Shown: one piece after another, positions 47,272 through 57,529 of the stretch
How the letters are laid out: every line of letters starts with the position of its first letter
How positions within the stretch are numbered: position 1 is the first letter of the stretch
Source: Flavobacterium sp.
Lineage (GTDB): Bacteria > Bacteroidota > Bacteroidia > Flavobacteriales > Flavobacteriaceae
Reading direction: 5' to 3'
DNA length: 64,000 nt
Assembly: GCF_027531705.1 (NCBI RefSeq)
Contig: NZ_JAPZSP010000018.1
Coordinates: 124,001-188,000 of the forward strand
Notes under the pieces: model-generated
The model's database searches: none
What the model saw: the letters and a program-made list of their open reading frames with translations, nothing else
What the model was told of the DNA's origin: nothing
Position numbers and translations under genes: made by a program

Positions 47272-49467
47272 ATGAATTCATCCGAAATTGATATACATAA
47301 AGAATTAAAGAAATATTTTGGCTTTAACCAATTCAAAGGTTTACAGGAACAAGTTATTAAAAGTATTCTTTCTAAAACGAATACATTTGTGATTATGCCA
47401 ACTGGTGGCGGTAAGTCACTTTGTTATCAACTTCCTGCTTTAGTTCAAGAAGGAACTGCTATTGTTGTTTCTCCTTTAATAGCATTAATGAAAAATCAAG
47501 TTGACGCTATAAGAAGTGTTTCTTCTAATGATGGTGTTGCCCATGTTTTAAACTCTTCTTTGACAAAAACTGAAATTAATCAGGTTAAAAAAGATATCAC
47601 AAGTGGACTTACCAAATTATTATACGTAGCTCCAGAATCATTAGCTAAAGAAGAATATGTTGATTTCTTGAAAAGCGTAACTATTTCTTTTGTAGCAATT
47701 GACGAAGCACACTGTATATCAGAATGGGGACACGATTTTAGACCTGAATACAGAAATTTAAAAAACATAATAAAACTTTTAGGAAATGTTCCTGTTATTG
47801 GATTAACCGCAACTGCTACACCAAAAGTACAAGAAGATATTCTGAAAAACTTAGATATGTCTGATGCTAAAACTTTTAAAGCATCATTCAACCGTCCTAA
47901 TTTATTTTATGAAGTTCGTACCAAAACCAAAAATATAGAAGGCGATATTATTCGTTTTATTAAGCAACACAAGGGAAAGTCGGGAATTATTTATTGCTTA
48001 AGCCGTAAAAAAGTAGAAGCAATTGCCGAAGTTTTACAGGTAAATGGAATTAGCGCTGTTCCGTATCATGCAGGTTTAGATGCTAAAACGAGAGCAAAAC
48101 ATCAAGATATGTTTTTGATGGAAGATGTTGATGTCGTAGTAGCAACAATCGCTTTCGGAATGGGAATTGACAAACCAGATGTGCGTTTTGTAATTCACCA
48201 TGATATTCCAAAATCGTTAGAAAGTTATTATCAAGAAACAGGTCGAGCAGGTCGTGATGGTGGAGAAGGTTATTGTTTGGCTTATTACTCCTATAAAGAT
48301 GTTGAAAAATTAGAAAAATTTATGTCGGGAAAACCAGTAGCCGAACAAGAAATTGGTTTTGCTTTATTGCAAGAAGTTGTTGCTTATGCAGAAACCTCAA
48401 TGTCTAGACGTAAATTTTTATTGCATTATTTTGGTGAAGAATTTGATAGCGAAACTGGTGATGGTGCTGATATGGACGACAATGTTCGAAATCCAAAAAC
48501 CAAAGTTGAAGCTAAAGATCAAGTGGTTAAGCTACTTGAAGTTGTTAGAGATACCAAACATTTATATAAATCAAAAGAAGTTATCTATACCTTAATAGGT
48601 AGAGTGAATGCTATGATAAAGGCGCATCGTACTGATTCACAATCGTTTTTTGGTTGTGGAGCAGCATTTGAAGAACGCTATTGGATGGCATTAATTCGTC
48701 AAGTTCTTGTAGACGGATTATTATCAAAAGATATTGAAACATACGGAATTATAAAAATTTCTGAAAAAGGATTGGCTTTTATCAAAAAACCAACTTCTTT
48801 TATGATGTCTGAAGACCATGAATATAACGAAAGTGAAGATGATGCTATAGTTACAGCCGCCAAATCATCTGGAACTGCAGATGAAGCGTTAATGGCAATG
48901 TTGCGTGATTTACGTAAAAAAGAAGCTAAAAAACTTGGTGTTCCTCCGTTTGTGGTTTTTCAAGATCCTTCTTTAGAAGATATGGCTTTGAAATATCCTA
49001 TCACCATGGATGAGTTAATAAATACTCATGGTGTTGGTGAAGGAAAAGCAAAAAAATACGGAAAACCATTTATAGAATTAATTGCTCGTTATGTAGAAGA
49101 CAACGATATTATTCGCCCAGATGATTTGGTTGTAAAATCTACTGGAGCCAATTCTGCAAACAAATTGTATATTATTCAGAATATTGACAGAAAATTATCT
49201 TTAGACGATATTGCTTCTGGAAAAGGGTTAAAAATGGATGATCTGATTAAAGAAATGGAACAAATTGTGTACTCAGGCACAAAATTAAATATCAAATATT
49301 GGATTGACGAAATGCTAGACGACGATCAGCAAGAAGAAATTCAAGACTATTTTATGGAATCTGAAACCGATAGTATAGAAAAAGCTCTAAAAGAATTTGA
49401 TGGTGATTATGATATAGATGAACTTCGCTTAATGCGAATTAAATTTATCAGCGAAGTAGCGAATTAA
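47272..49467 (+). CDS. recQ: ATP-dependent DNA helicase RecQ
   Basis: MPTGGGKSLCYQLPAL; DEAHCISEWGHDFRPEY; QETGRAGRDG; HRDC region. Confidence 0.96.
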   Translation: MNSSEIDIHKELKKYFGFNQFKGLQEQVIKSILSKTNTFVIMPTGGGKSLCYQLPALVQEGTAIVVSPLIALMKNQVDAIRSVSSNDGVAHVLNSSLTKTEINQVKKDITSGLTKLLYVAPESLAKEEYVDFLKSVTISFVAIDEAHCISEWGHDFRPEYRNLKNIIKLLGNVPVIGLTATATPKVQEDILKNLDMSDAKTFKASFNRPNLFYEVRTKTKNIEGDIIRFIKQHKGKSGIIYCLSRKKVEAIAEVLQVNGISAVPYHAGLDAKTRAKHQDMFLMEDVDVVVATIAFGMGIDKPDVRFVIHHDIPKSLESYYQETGRAGRDGGEGYCLAYYSYKDVEKLEKFMSGKPVAEQEIGFALLQEVVAYAETSMSRRKFLLHYFGEEFDSETGDGADMDDNVRNPKTKVEAKDQVVKLLEVVRDTKHLYKSKEVIYTLIGRVNAMIKAHRTDSQSFFGCGAAFEERYWMALIRQVLVDGLLSKDIETYGIIKISEKGLAFIKKPTSFMMSEDHEYNESEDDAIVTAAKSSGTADEALMAMLRDLRKKEAKKLGVPPFVVFQDPSLEDMALKYPITMDELINTHGVGEGKAKKYGKPFIELIARYVEDNDIIRPDDLVVKSTGANSANKLYIIQNIDRKLSLDDIASGKGLKMDDLIKEMEQIVYSGTKLNIKYWIDEMLDDDQQEEIQDYFMESETDSIEKALKEFDGDYDIDELRLMRIKFISEVAN

Positions 49468-49475
49468 AATTATTT

Positions 49476-50231
49476 ATGAAATATCATTTTGCTTCTATAA
49501 TTTTAATGTTTTCTATTAATCTATTTGGAACTGCACAAGTTCCAGATTATCTTATAATTGGTAAGGATACTTTAAGAATTCACAGCAATCCTTTAGAAAC
49601 TTATTTTAAAACCAATCCATTAGATAATAGTTTAATAAAATCAAGGTCAACAGCAAATTGGAGAGGTTATGTTGCTTATTTTAAATTTTTAGATAATAAA
49701 TTAGTTGTAGAAAACATATATAAAGAAGATTATGGATCTGATTCTAAACAATATTTTTTGATATCAATTTACAAAGAAGTTTTTGGTGATTCTCCTAATT
49801 TCAAATGTGATTTTTATTCTGGATTACTTGTATGTCCATTTGGTAAGTTAATCGAATATGTTCATATGGGTTACGCCTCAATTTATGAATATTACGAATT
49901 ATTTGAAATCAATAATGGGTTAAAAATTAATTCTAAGAAATTTACAGGAGAAGAATTTCAAAACTTCAAAATTGAATATTATAAATATTTTAAAACAACA
50001 GAAGAATACAAAACTAAACTACTTGAATTTAGACAAATGATGCTTGAAACTGAAAAATCATTTGAAGAAACAAATTTATTTGACACCAAAGAAAATAAAA
50101 AGAAACCCAAAGAAAATAAATATTTAAAGCAAAAAGAATTAGAATATAAAATTGATAAACAAACAAATTCATTTATGTTTTTCTTACTTGACGATTACAT
50201 AAAAACTATAGAAATCCCTAAAAAAAATTAA
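49476..50231 (+). CDS. Hypothetical exported protein
   Basis: Signal peptide; VPDYLIIGKDTLRIHSNPLE. Confidence 0.75.
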   Translation: MKYHFASIILMFSINLFGTAQVPDYLIIGKDTLRIHSNPLETYFKTNPLDNSLIKSRSTANWRGYVAYFKFLDNKLVVENIYKEDYGSDSKQYFLISIYKEVFGDSPNFKCDFYSGLLVCPFGKLIEYVHMGYASIYEYYELFEINNGLKINSKKFTGEEFQNFKIEYYKYFKTTEEYKTKLLEFRQMMLETEKSFEETNLFDTKENKKKPKENKYLKQKELEYKIDKQTNSFMFFLLDDYIKTIEIPKKN

Positions 50232-50232
50232 A

Positions 50233-50646
50233 ATGAGAAAAATTATTCCTTTAACAATTATAGTTTCATTGTTTTCATTACTGAGCTTTGTAACAATTGG
50301 TGAAAAAGAACATGATAAACGTTTAGTCGGAATTTGGAAAGGCTTTGAAGTAGATAAACAATATGAAGGTTTAGAAAAACATTGGATTCAACAACGATTT
50401 GAAAATGGAACATATGTAATTATGTTTACATCAAAACAAGATTGTGAAATAACAACATTTACTGAAAAAGGAAAATGGTGGACAAAAGATGGAGAATTTT
50501 TTGAACAATCAACAAGTTCAAAAAACATTGATATCTACAAGTACACAATAGATAATCCTATGGTAGTAAGCTTTAAAAGTGTGGTGCTTTTAGGAAAAAA
50601 AGATGACACATATATATTCTCTGATTACAAAATGGATTTAGATTAA
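50233..50646 (+). CDS. Hypothetical exported protein, lipocalin-like
   Basis: Signal peptide; KRLVGIWKGFE…FENGTYVIMF. Confidence 0.7.
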   Translation: MRKIIPLTIIVSLFSLLSFVTIGEKEHDKRLVGIWKGFEVDKQYEGLEKHWIQQRFENGTYVIMFTSKQDCEITTFTEKGKWWTKDGEFFEQSTSSKNIDIYKYTIDNPMVVSFKSVVLLGKKDDTYIFSDYKMDLD

Positions 50647-50879
50647 CTATAAACTTCACCTCTATGTGGTTTTAGAGCATCCCGAACTTGAATCATATTT
50701 TCATCAGTTACAACCATATAAGCAATTGCATACAGTTCGTTTACAATTTCAAAACCAGTTATATCCATTGGAAATTTTTCTATTGCAATAAATTCTTTTA
50801 GATGAATTTCATGATGTTCAGCAATTCTTGCTGCATCTTGACCTCTAAAATCCCATATAAGTTTTATTTTTCTTGACAT
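50643..50879 (-). CDS. Hypothetical protein (78 aa)
   Basis: Full-length small ORF, convergent with 4-bp overlap. Confidence 0.65.
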   Translation of the reverse strand: MSRKIKLIWDFRGQDAARIAEHHEIHLKEFIAIEKFPMDITGFEIVNELYAIAYMVVTDENMIQVRDALKPHRGEVYS

Positions 50880-50925
50880 TTTTTATAAATAATAATCTAA
50901 AAATCAATTATTTAATTAATTTTTA

Positions 50926-50933
50926 TATTTTTG
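50926..50933 (+). promoter_or_regulatory. -7 promoter element TATTTTTG
   Basis: TAnnTTTG upstream of the 50957 ATG. Confidence 0.5.
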
Positions 50934-50956
50934 TTAAAACTATAAAAACCATAATT

Positions 50957-52453
50957 ATGAAACAAAAATACATTCTTTTAGCGTTAGTTGCATTCTTTTC
51001 TTTTAAAGGAGTTTCTCAAAGCTACACCGTAAATCCAATTCCTTTTCAACAATATTCTGGAAGTTTAGCTGTTTTAGCTACTGTTGATGATATAAATTCT
51101 CAATTAATTACATTACCATTTAATTTTGAATTTTATGAGGAAACATATAACCAAGTTGTAATCAGCACAAATGGATATATCGACTTTAGAGCCTCAAGTG
51201 CTGGACTTGGTTCTCCTTGGAGTTTTAATCAAACAATTCCTAACGTTAATTTCCCTGTAAAAAATTCTATTCTTGGAGCATTTCATGACATGAACAATAG
51301 TAATGCGCAAGGATCAATAACTTACGGAGTTTCAGGAAATGCACCTTATAGAAAATTTGTTGTTTTTTACAATAACAATTCACATTTTGGTTCATGCTCC
51401 ACTAGCAAAAGTTCATTTCAAATGATTTTGAATGAAACTACAAATATTATCGATGTTCAATTAATAGACAAACAAGCTTGTACGGCGTGGAACAACGGAA
51501 ACTGTGTCACAGGATTAATAAATCTTGCTGGTAACGATGCAATTGCGGCTCCAAATAGAAATACAAGTTCATGGTCAGCTTTTCATGAAGGCTGGCGTTT
51601 TAAGCCACAAACCGTTTTAAATTCCGTTTACAATTTTGTAAAATGCGACGCAGGTGTTGACGGTTTTGAAGAATTTAATCTTGCAGTAGTCCAAAACGAT
51701 TTGAATGCTGGTTTAGATTTTTATGCTACTCAAGCTGATGCGGACAGTATGACAAATCCATTACCTTTAAACTTCACCAATACAACGGCATATATCCAAA
51801 CTATATATGGCAGAATATTAGGTACTACAGCAACAATAAATGTAAATCTTGCTGCATTAAGTTGTGAATTTGATTATGATTTTGATGGAGTTCCAACTGC
51901 TAACGAAGATGTAAACCAAGATACAAATCTTGCAAATGACGACACAGATGCTGATGGTCTTTACAATTTTGCCGATAATGACGATGATGGTGATTTAGTT
52001 TTAACTTCAGAAGAATATGTTTTCCCAAGAAATACAAATTCGTTAGATAGTGATGGCGATTCAATTCCAAATTACTTAGATAATGACGATGATGGTGATG
52101 GAATCTTAACAATAAATGAAGACGCAAACGGAAACTACAACCCAATGGATGACGATGCTGATGGTGATGGAATTCCAAATTTCTTAGAAAACAGTGCACT
52201 TTCTAATCAAGATTTTGCATTGAAAAATAATATTTCAATTTTTCCAAATCCAGCTTCCAATATTTTAAATATTGAAAATAAAACAAATGAACAAATTACT
52301 GCTATTTCAATTTATTCTGTAAAAGGTGATTTGATAAAAGAATTGAAATCTGTTTCCAATTCAATTTCTGTTTCTGAATTACAAAATGGTGTTTATTTTG
52401 TGAAAATTGAAATGAATAAAAATGTATTGAATTATAAGTTTGTGAAAAACTAA
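50957..52453 (+). CDS. Secreted protein with TSP3-like calcium-binding repeats and T9SS type A sorting domain
   Basis: DTDADGLYNFADNDDDGD…SDGDSIPNYLDNDDDGDGI; C-terminal SIFPNPASNILNIENK; start trimmed from 50873. Confidence 0.92.
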   Translation: MKQKYILLALVAFFSFKGVSQSYTVNPIPFQQYSGSLAVLATVDDINSQLITLPFNFEFYEETYNQVVISTNGYIDFRASSAGLGSPWSFNQTIPNVNFPVKNSILGAFHDMNNSNAQGSITYGVSGNAPYRKFVVFYNNNSHFGSCSTSKSSFQMILNETTNIIDVQLIDKQACTAWNNGNCVTGLINLAGNDAIAAPNRNTSSWSAFHEGWRFKPQTVLNSVYNFVKCDAGVDGFEEFNLAVVQNDLNAGLDFYATQADADSMTNPLPLNFTNTTAYIQTIYGRILGTTATINVNLAALSCEFDYDFDGVPTANEDVNQDTNLANDDTDADGLYNFADNDDDGDLVLTSEEYVFPRNTNSLDSDGDSIPNYLDNDDDGDGILTINEDANGNYNPMDDDADGDGIPNFLENSALSNQDFALKNNISIFPNPASNILNIENKTNEQITAISIYSVKGDLIKELKSVSNSISVSELQNGVYFVKIEMNKNVLNYKFVKN

Positions 52454-52474
52454 AAGAATTTAGCATAAATTTTC

Positions 52475-52506
52475 AAAGGGTTTGGTTCGCACTAAGCCCT
52501 TTTTTA
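52475..52506 (+). terminator. Terminator
   Basis: AAAGGGTTT…AAGCCCTTTTTT. Confidence 0.75.
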
Positions 52507-52518
52507 TTGAATAAAAGT

Positions 52519-52526
52519 TATATTTG
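52519..52526 (+). promoter_or_regulatory. -7 promoter element TATATTTG
   Basis: TAnnTTTG 15 nt upstream of ATG. Confidence 0.55.
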
Positions 52527-52540
52527 AAAAAAAATAGATC

Positions 52541-53596
52541 ATGAAACACATAGTTATAATTCTTTCTCTTTTATTCAATTTACAAACTTTTTCTCAGGAA
52601 TTAACTATTAATCAAGCTAATCATCTTGCTTCATTACCATTAAAATGTTTACAACAAGAATATCCTAATAAGTTAGGTCAAATGCTGATTGATAGCACAG
52701 AAATAAAATCGCCTAAAGCACTTCATCCCACTTTTTATGGCTGCTTTGATTGGCACTCTTCTGTTCATGGACATTGGAGTTTGGTTTTTTTGCTAAAGAA
52801 ATTTCCTTTGTTAGAAAAAAGAGAAGAAATCATTCAGAAACTAAAAACAAATTTATCTAAACAAAATATTCAATCTGAAATTGATTATCTAAATAAACCA
52901 CACGAAAAATCATTTGAACGAACTTATGGTTGGAACTGGATTCTAAAATTGCAATTGGAACTAGAAACCTATAATGAGCCATTTGCTAAAGAACTAGCTC
53001 AAAACTTAAAACCTTTAACAACATTAATTATTAAAAGATATACAGAATTTTTACCCAAATTATTATATCCAATACGAGTAGGAACACATTCCAATTCAGC
53101 TTTCGGATTAACTCATGCATGGGATTATGCAGTTTTTTCTAACAATACTGAATTTCAAAATACTCTAAAAATAAACGCGAGAAGAATGTATTTTACAGAT
53201 GAAAATTGCCCTTTCTCTTGGGAACCAAGCGGAACCGATTTTCTTTCTCCATGTTTTGAAGAAATAGCCATAATGCAACGTGTTTTATCTAAAAAAGAAT
53301 TTTTTATTTGGCTAAAAAAGTTTGCTCCAAAACTATTTAATAAAAATTTCAATATAGAAGTTGCTAAGGTTTCTGACAGAACAGATGGTCATCTTGTACA
53401 CCTTGATGGATTGAATTTTAGCAGAGCTTGGAATCTTTATTATTTACTAAATCAATACCCAAAAGAATTTTCACATCTCAAAAAAGTAGCCGATTACCAT
53501 TTAAACTTTTCATTACCTTCAATTGTAGATGGAAATTATGAAGGCGAACATTGGTTAGCTTCATTTGCTTTAAGAGCATTTGAAGAAAAAAAATAA
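52541..53596 (+). CDS. DUF2891 family protein
   Basis: HPTFYGCFDWHSSVHGHWSLV; RVGTHSNSAFGLTHAWDYA; GEHWLASFA. Confidence 0.88.
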   Translation: MKHIVIILSLLFNLQTFSQELTINQANHLASLPLKCLQQEYPNKLGQMLIDSTEIKSPKALHPTFYGCFDWHSSVHGHWSLVFLLKKFPLLEKREEIIQKLKTNLSKQNIQSEIDYLNKPHEKSFERTYGWNWILKLQLELETYNEPFAKELAQNLKPLTTLIIKRYTEFLPKLLYPIRVGTHSNSAFGLTHAWDYAVFSNNTEFQNTLKINARRMYFTDENCPFSWEPSGTDFLSPCFEEIAIMQRVLSKKEFFIWLKKFAPKLFNKNFNIEVAKVSDRTDGHLVHLDGLNFSRAWNLYYLLNQYPKEFSHLKKVADYHLNFSLPSIVDGNYEGEHWLASFALRAFEEKK

Positions 53597-53602
53597 TTTC
53601 AA

Positions 53603-55189
53603 ATGCTTACTTTTGCCAAAAATCAATTTATGCCTCGCGAAATTCAAACTCAAGTCACTCCTGAAATTGCTCACAACGAATCATTACTCAATGAACATGT
53701 TGCGAAGTTGTTTCATATTTCTGTAAAAGAAATTCAAAAGGTTGTGGTTTTAAAACGTTCAATTGATGCACGTCAAAAAGCTATAAAATTCAACATAAAA
53801 GGAACTGTTTTCTTTAAAGATGAAACTGTTGTTGAACAAAAAATTGAACTTCCAGATTATAAAAATGTTTCCAATTCGCAAGAAGTAATTATCGTTGGTG
53901 CTGGACCAGCAGGGCTTTTTGCAGCATTGCAATTGATTGAACTAGGTTTAAAACCAATTGTACTAGAAAGAGGAAAAGATGTTCGTGGTCGCCGTAGAGA
54001 TTTAAAAGCCATAAATGTTGAACATATAGTAAACGAAGATTCCAATTATTGTTTTGGCGAAGGCGGAGCAGGAACTTATTCTGATGGAAAATTATACACT
54101 CGTTCCAAAAAACGTGGCGATGTTGATAGAATTCTACAATTATTAGTAGGTTTTGGAGCTTCTGAAGATATTTTGATTGAAGCACATCCTCACATTGGAA
54201 CCAACAAATTACCTCAAATTATTCAAGATATTCGTGAGAAAATTATAGAATGTGGCGGACAAGTTTTGTTTGAAACTCGTGTAACAGATTTTATTATAAA
54301 AAACAACGAAATTCAAGGAATTACTACTCAAAAAGGCGATATAATTTCTGCAAATAAAGTCATTCTTGCCACAGGACATTCAGCTAGAGATATTTTTGAA
54401 TTATTAGATAGAAAGAAAATTTTTATCGAAGCAAAACCATTTGCATTAGGCGTTCGAGCTGAGCATCCACAGGAATTGATAGACAAAATTCAATATTCGT
54501 GTGATTTTCGAGGTGATTATTTACCGCCTGCACCCTACTCGATTGTAAAACAAGTTAATGGTCGTGGCATGTATTCGTTTTGCATGTGCCCAGGTGGCGT
54601 AATTGCTCCTTGTGCTACTAGTCCTGGCGAAGTTGTTACCAATGGTTGGTCGCCATCTAAACGTGACCAAAGCACGGCAAATTCAGGAATTGTAGTCGAA
54701 TTAAAATTGGAAGATTTCAAACCTTTTGCCAAATTTGGAGCACTTGCCGGAATGGAATTTCAAAAATCAATTGAGCAAAAAGCATGGCATTTGGCAGGAG
54801 AAACCCAAAAAGTGCCTGCACAACGAATGGTCGATTTTACACAAAATAAAATTTCAACATCAATTCCGAAAACATCTTATGTTCCTGGAACAACTTCTGT
54901 AGAAATTGGACAAGTTTTTCCGGGATTTTTAACTCAAATAATGCGTGAAGGTTTTATCGAATTTGGAAAATCGATGCGTGGTTATATGACTAACGAGGCC
55001 ATTCTTCATGCGCCAGAAAGCAGAACTTCGTCGCCAGTGAGAATTCCAAGAGATAACGAAACTCTAGAACACGTTCAAATAAAAGGTTTGTATCCTTGTG
55101 GAGAAGGTGCAGGTTATGCTGGTGGAATTATTTCGGCAGCTATTGATGGTGAAAAATGTGCTCTAAAAATCGCAGAAGTTTTAAAATAA
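53603..55189 (+). CDS. NAD(P)/FAD-dependent oxidoreductase (start may be 53630s, MPREIQTQ)
   Basis: VIIVGAGPAGLFAALQLIELG; GEGGAGTYSDGKLYTR; PCGEGAGYAGGIISAAIDG. Confidence 0.92.
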   Translation: MLTFAKNQFMPREIQTQVTPEIAHNESLLNEHVAKLFHISVKEIQKVVVLKRSIDARQKAIKFNIKGTVFFKDETVVEQKIELPDYKNVSNSQEVIIVGAGPAGLFAALQLIELGLKPIVLERGKDVRGRRRDLKAINVEHIVNEDSNYCFGEGGAGTYSDGKLYTRSKKRGDVDRILQLLVGFGASEDILIEAHPHIGTNKLPQIIQDIREKIIECGGQVLFETRVTDFIIKNNEIQGITTQKGDIISANKVILATGHSARDIFELLDRKKIFIEAKPFALGVRAEHPQELIDKIQYSCDFRGDYLPPAPYSIVKQVNGRGMYSFCMCPGGVIAPCATSPGEVVTNGWSPSKRDQSTANSGIVVELKLEDFKPFAKFGALAGMEFQKSIEQKAWHLAGETQKVPAQRMVDFTQNKISTSIPKTSYVPGTTSVEIGQVFPGFLTQIMREGFIEFGKSMRGYMTNEAILHAPESRTSSPVRIPRDNETLEHVQIKGLYPCGEGAGYAGGIISAAIDGEKCALKIAEVLK

Positions 55190-55198
55190 TTATTTATA

Positions 55199-56278
55199 AT
55201 GAAAAAATTCTTTTCTAAATTATTCAAGAATAAATCAACTGAAAATCAATCGGTACTTTCGTTTGAATTTTTGAATGAGATATATTCTTATTTATATTAT
55301 GAAAACTCAAGTGTCAATTTTAAACTAAAAGGTTTTTTTGATAAAATTTACATCAATCGCTATAATTTTCCAGAATCATTTGATAATCCAAAAAGTAAAA
55401 GTGAAGTCAAAAGTTGTGGCTTTACCACTATTTATGAAGTTTTGAATGAACTTTATGCAAAAATAAATATCGACCCCATTTCGCAGGAGTTAATTGATGA
55501 AGATTATCCAATAGATTTTATCCATATTCAATTTTACAGTGATATAATCGGAGTAAACTCTACTTCAAAAAATATTTTACAAAATTTTATCCTCTTTTTT
55601 TGTTGTGAAGAAGGAAGTTCAGAGACAAATGGATTTAGACTTTTGTATTCAAACAATCGCTACTTTACCTTTTTTATTAGAAATTTACTCGATACAAAAT
55701 TTATCGAAAATAATACTCCGGAAAATGAAATTGAAGAAAAAGCATTCAAAGATTTTGAAACAGTCTTGATTGGAGTTTGCCAACATTTGAAAATTGAATT
55801 ACCAGAAACTATTTCTGCAACAAATTTATTACCTGAAGAAGTAACCCAGAATCATTTTGAAGAATTGTTAAATTTGATTACTCGACATAAAATTGATGAA
55901 AAAATCATAAAAAAACAAGCCAAAAAAATGTTTGGCTTGTACAAAAAACCATCAGAAGATGATAATTTCTTTGAAGATAATTACGAATTTTTAGAAAATG
56001 TAAACTGCTGGAATAGCGACTGGAAATTTGATCCAGAAGATGCAGCATACTTTATTTCTGAAATGATTGAACAAGATTTTACCTTTGAATATCCTGAGGA
56101 AACTTACAGTCACGATTTATTTCCATACATTCAAAAAGAATTAGCAAAATCAGAATTAGAGCTATTGAGTTTTGATACTCAAGGTGACAACTATTTGTTC
56201 TTTGTAGCCAATATAAAAGACGTTAACCGAATTTTAGAACTGGCTCAAATTATTGATGTTAAAATAGATAAATTATAG
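55199..56278 (+). CDS. Hypothetical protein
   Basis: 359-aa ORF, no recognised motif. Confidence 0.75.
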   Translation: MKKFFSKLFKNKSTENQSVLSFEFLNEIYSYLYYENSSVNFKLKGFFDKIYINRYNFPESFDNPKSKSEVKSCGFTTIYEVLNELYAKINIDPISQELIDEDYPIDFIHIQFYSDIIGVNSTSKNILQNFILFFCCEEGSSETNGFRLLYSNNRYFTFFIRNLLDTKFIENNTPENEIEEKAFKDFETVLIGVCQHLKIELPETISATNLLPEEVTQNHFEELLNLITRHKIDEKIIKKQAKKMFGLYKKPSEDDNFFEDNYEFLENVNCWNSDWKFDPEDAAYFISEMIEQDFTFEYPEETYSHDLFPYIQKELAKSELELLSFDTQGDNYLFFVANIKDVNRILELAQIIDVKIDKL

Positions 56279-56280
56279 AA

Positions 56281-57366
56281 TTATTTCTTCAACCTATCTT
56301 TAAAAACCTTTTCAAATTTTTCGATTTTTGGTTGAATCACCATTTGGCAATATGGCTGGTTTTTATTGTTGTTATAATAGTTTTGATGATCTGATTTTGC
56401 TTTATAAAATTTCACGAACGGTTCCAAAGTTGTAACTATTTTTGAAGCATACACTTTAGAATTATTCAATTCATCAATAATACTTTGAGCTGCTTTTTTC
56501 TGTTCTTCATTTTCATAAAAAATCACCGAGCGATATTGCGTTCCAACATCTGCTCCTTGTCTATTCAAAGTTGTTGGATCATGAACGGTAAAAAACACTT
56601 TGAAAATTTCATCCAAATTGGTTTTGGTTTTATCATACGTAATTTCAACTACTTCTGCAGCACCAGTTGTACCAGAACAAACTTGTTCATAACTAGGATT
56701 TTCAACATTTCCGCCAGCAAAACCTGAAACAACTTTCTCAACACCTTGTAGGTTTTCATAAACTGCTTCCACGCACCAATAACATCCGCCACCTAAAACT
56801 ATGGTCTCGAGATTTGATTTGTTGGTTGCAATTGCATCAGGAACAAAATCTAACGAAATGGCGTTCATACAATATCTTTTTCCTGTTGGCTGCGGACCAT
56901 CATCAAACAAATGTCCTAAATGTGAATCACATCTGCCACAATTGGCTTCAATTCTTCGCATTCCATACGAATTATCATCTTTGAAAGTGATACTGTTTTT
57001 ATTTTCTTGTTCAAAAAAACTTGGCCAACCACAACTGCTAGTAAATTTTTGATCTGATTTAAAAAGTTTATTTCCACAAGTTGCACAATAATAGGTTCCT
57101 TTGGTTTCAGAATTCCACATTGTTCCAGTAAAAGCTCTTTCGGTATCGGCTTCACGTGCAACTGCATATAAATTGGGTGACAAAATCTTTTTCCATTCAG
57201 TGTTTGACACATTCAACTTGGTTGTGTCTGTATTAGAGTAATAAGGATTTTCAGGTTTGCTAATTACGTTTTCCATGTTTTTTGATTCAGATTTTTTAGT
57301 TGATTGGCCACAAGCATTAAATATAAACAATTGTACAATCATTAAACAATTTAAAAGCTTTTTCAT
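56281..57366 (-). CDS. Bifunctional methionine sulfoxide reductase, MsrB-MsrA fusion, predicted lipoprotein
   Basis: Lipobox FIFNACGQ; MsrB YYCATCGNKLF/CGRCDSHLGHLF/KRYCMN; MsrA LGGGCYWCVEAVYENLQGV…YEQVCSGTTGAAEV. Confidence 0.95.
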   Translation of the reverse strand: MKKLLNCLMIVQLFIFNACGQSTKKSESKNMENVISKPENPYYSNTDTTKLNVSNTEWKKILSPNLYAVAREADTERAFTGTMWNSETKGTYYCATCGNKLFKSDQKFTSSCGWPSFFEQENKNSITFKDDNSYGMRRIEANCGRCDSHLGHLFDDGPQPTGKRYCMNAISLDFVPDAIATNKSNLETIVLGGGCYWCVEAVYENLQGVEKVVSGFAGGNVENPSYEQVCSGTTGAAEVVEITYDKTKTNLDEIFKVFFTVHDPTTLNRQGADVGTQYRSVIFYENEEQKKAAQSIIDELNNSKVYASKIVTTLEPFVKFYKAKSDHQNYYNNNKNQPYCQMVIQPKIEKFEKVFKDRLKK

Positions 57367-57504
57367 TATAATAAGTTTAAATTATACTGCAAATTTACAT
57401 TAGATATACGATGTAAAATGTCATACAGATTACAAATTATCATCAATTAAGGAAAGTTTAACGGTTGTTTGATTGTCATAATTATGTAAGGATATATTTT
57501 TTCG

Positions 57505-57512
57505 TATTTTTG
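57505..57512 (+). promoter_or_regulatory. -7 promoter element TATTTTTG for idi
   Basis: TAnnTTTG 17 nt upstream of ATG. Confidence 0.5.
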
Positions 57513-57529
57513 ACAAGTATAAAAATTTT

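Noticed and set aside
51900-52199. His/Leu-rich 99-aa minus-strand ORF
   Set aside because: Shadow of the Asp/Gly codons in TSP3-like repeats
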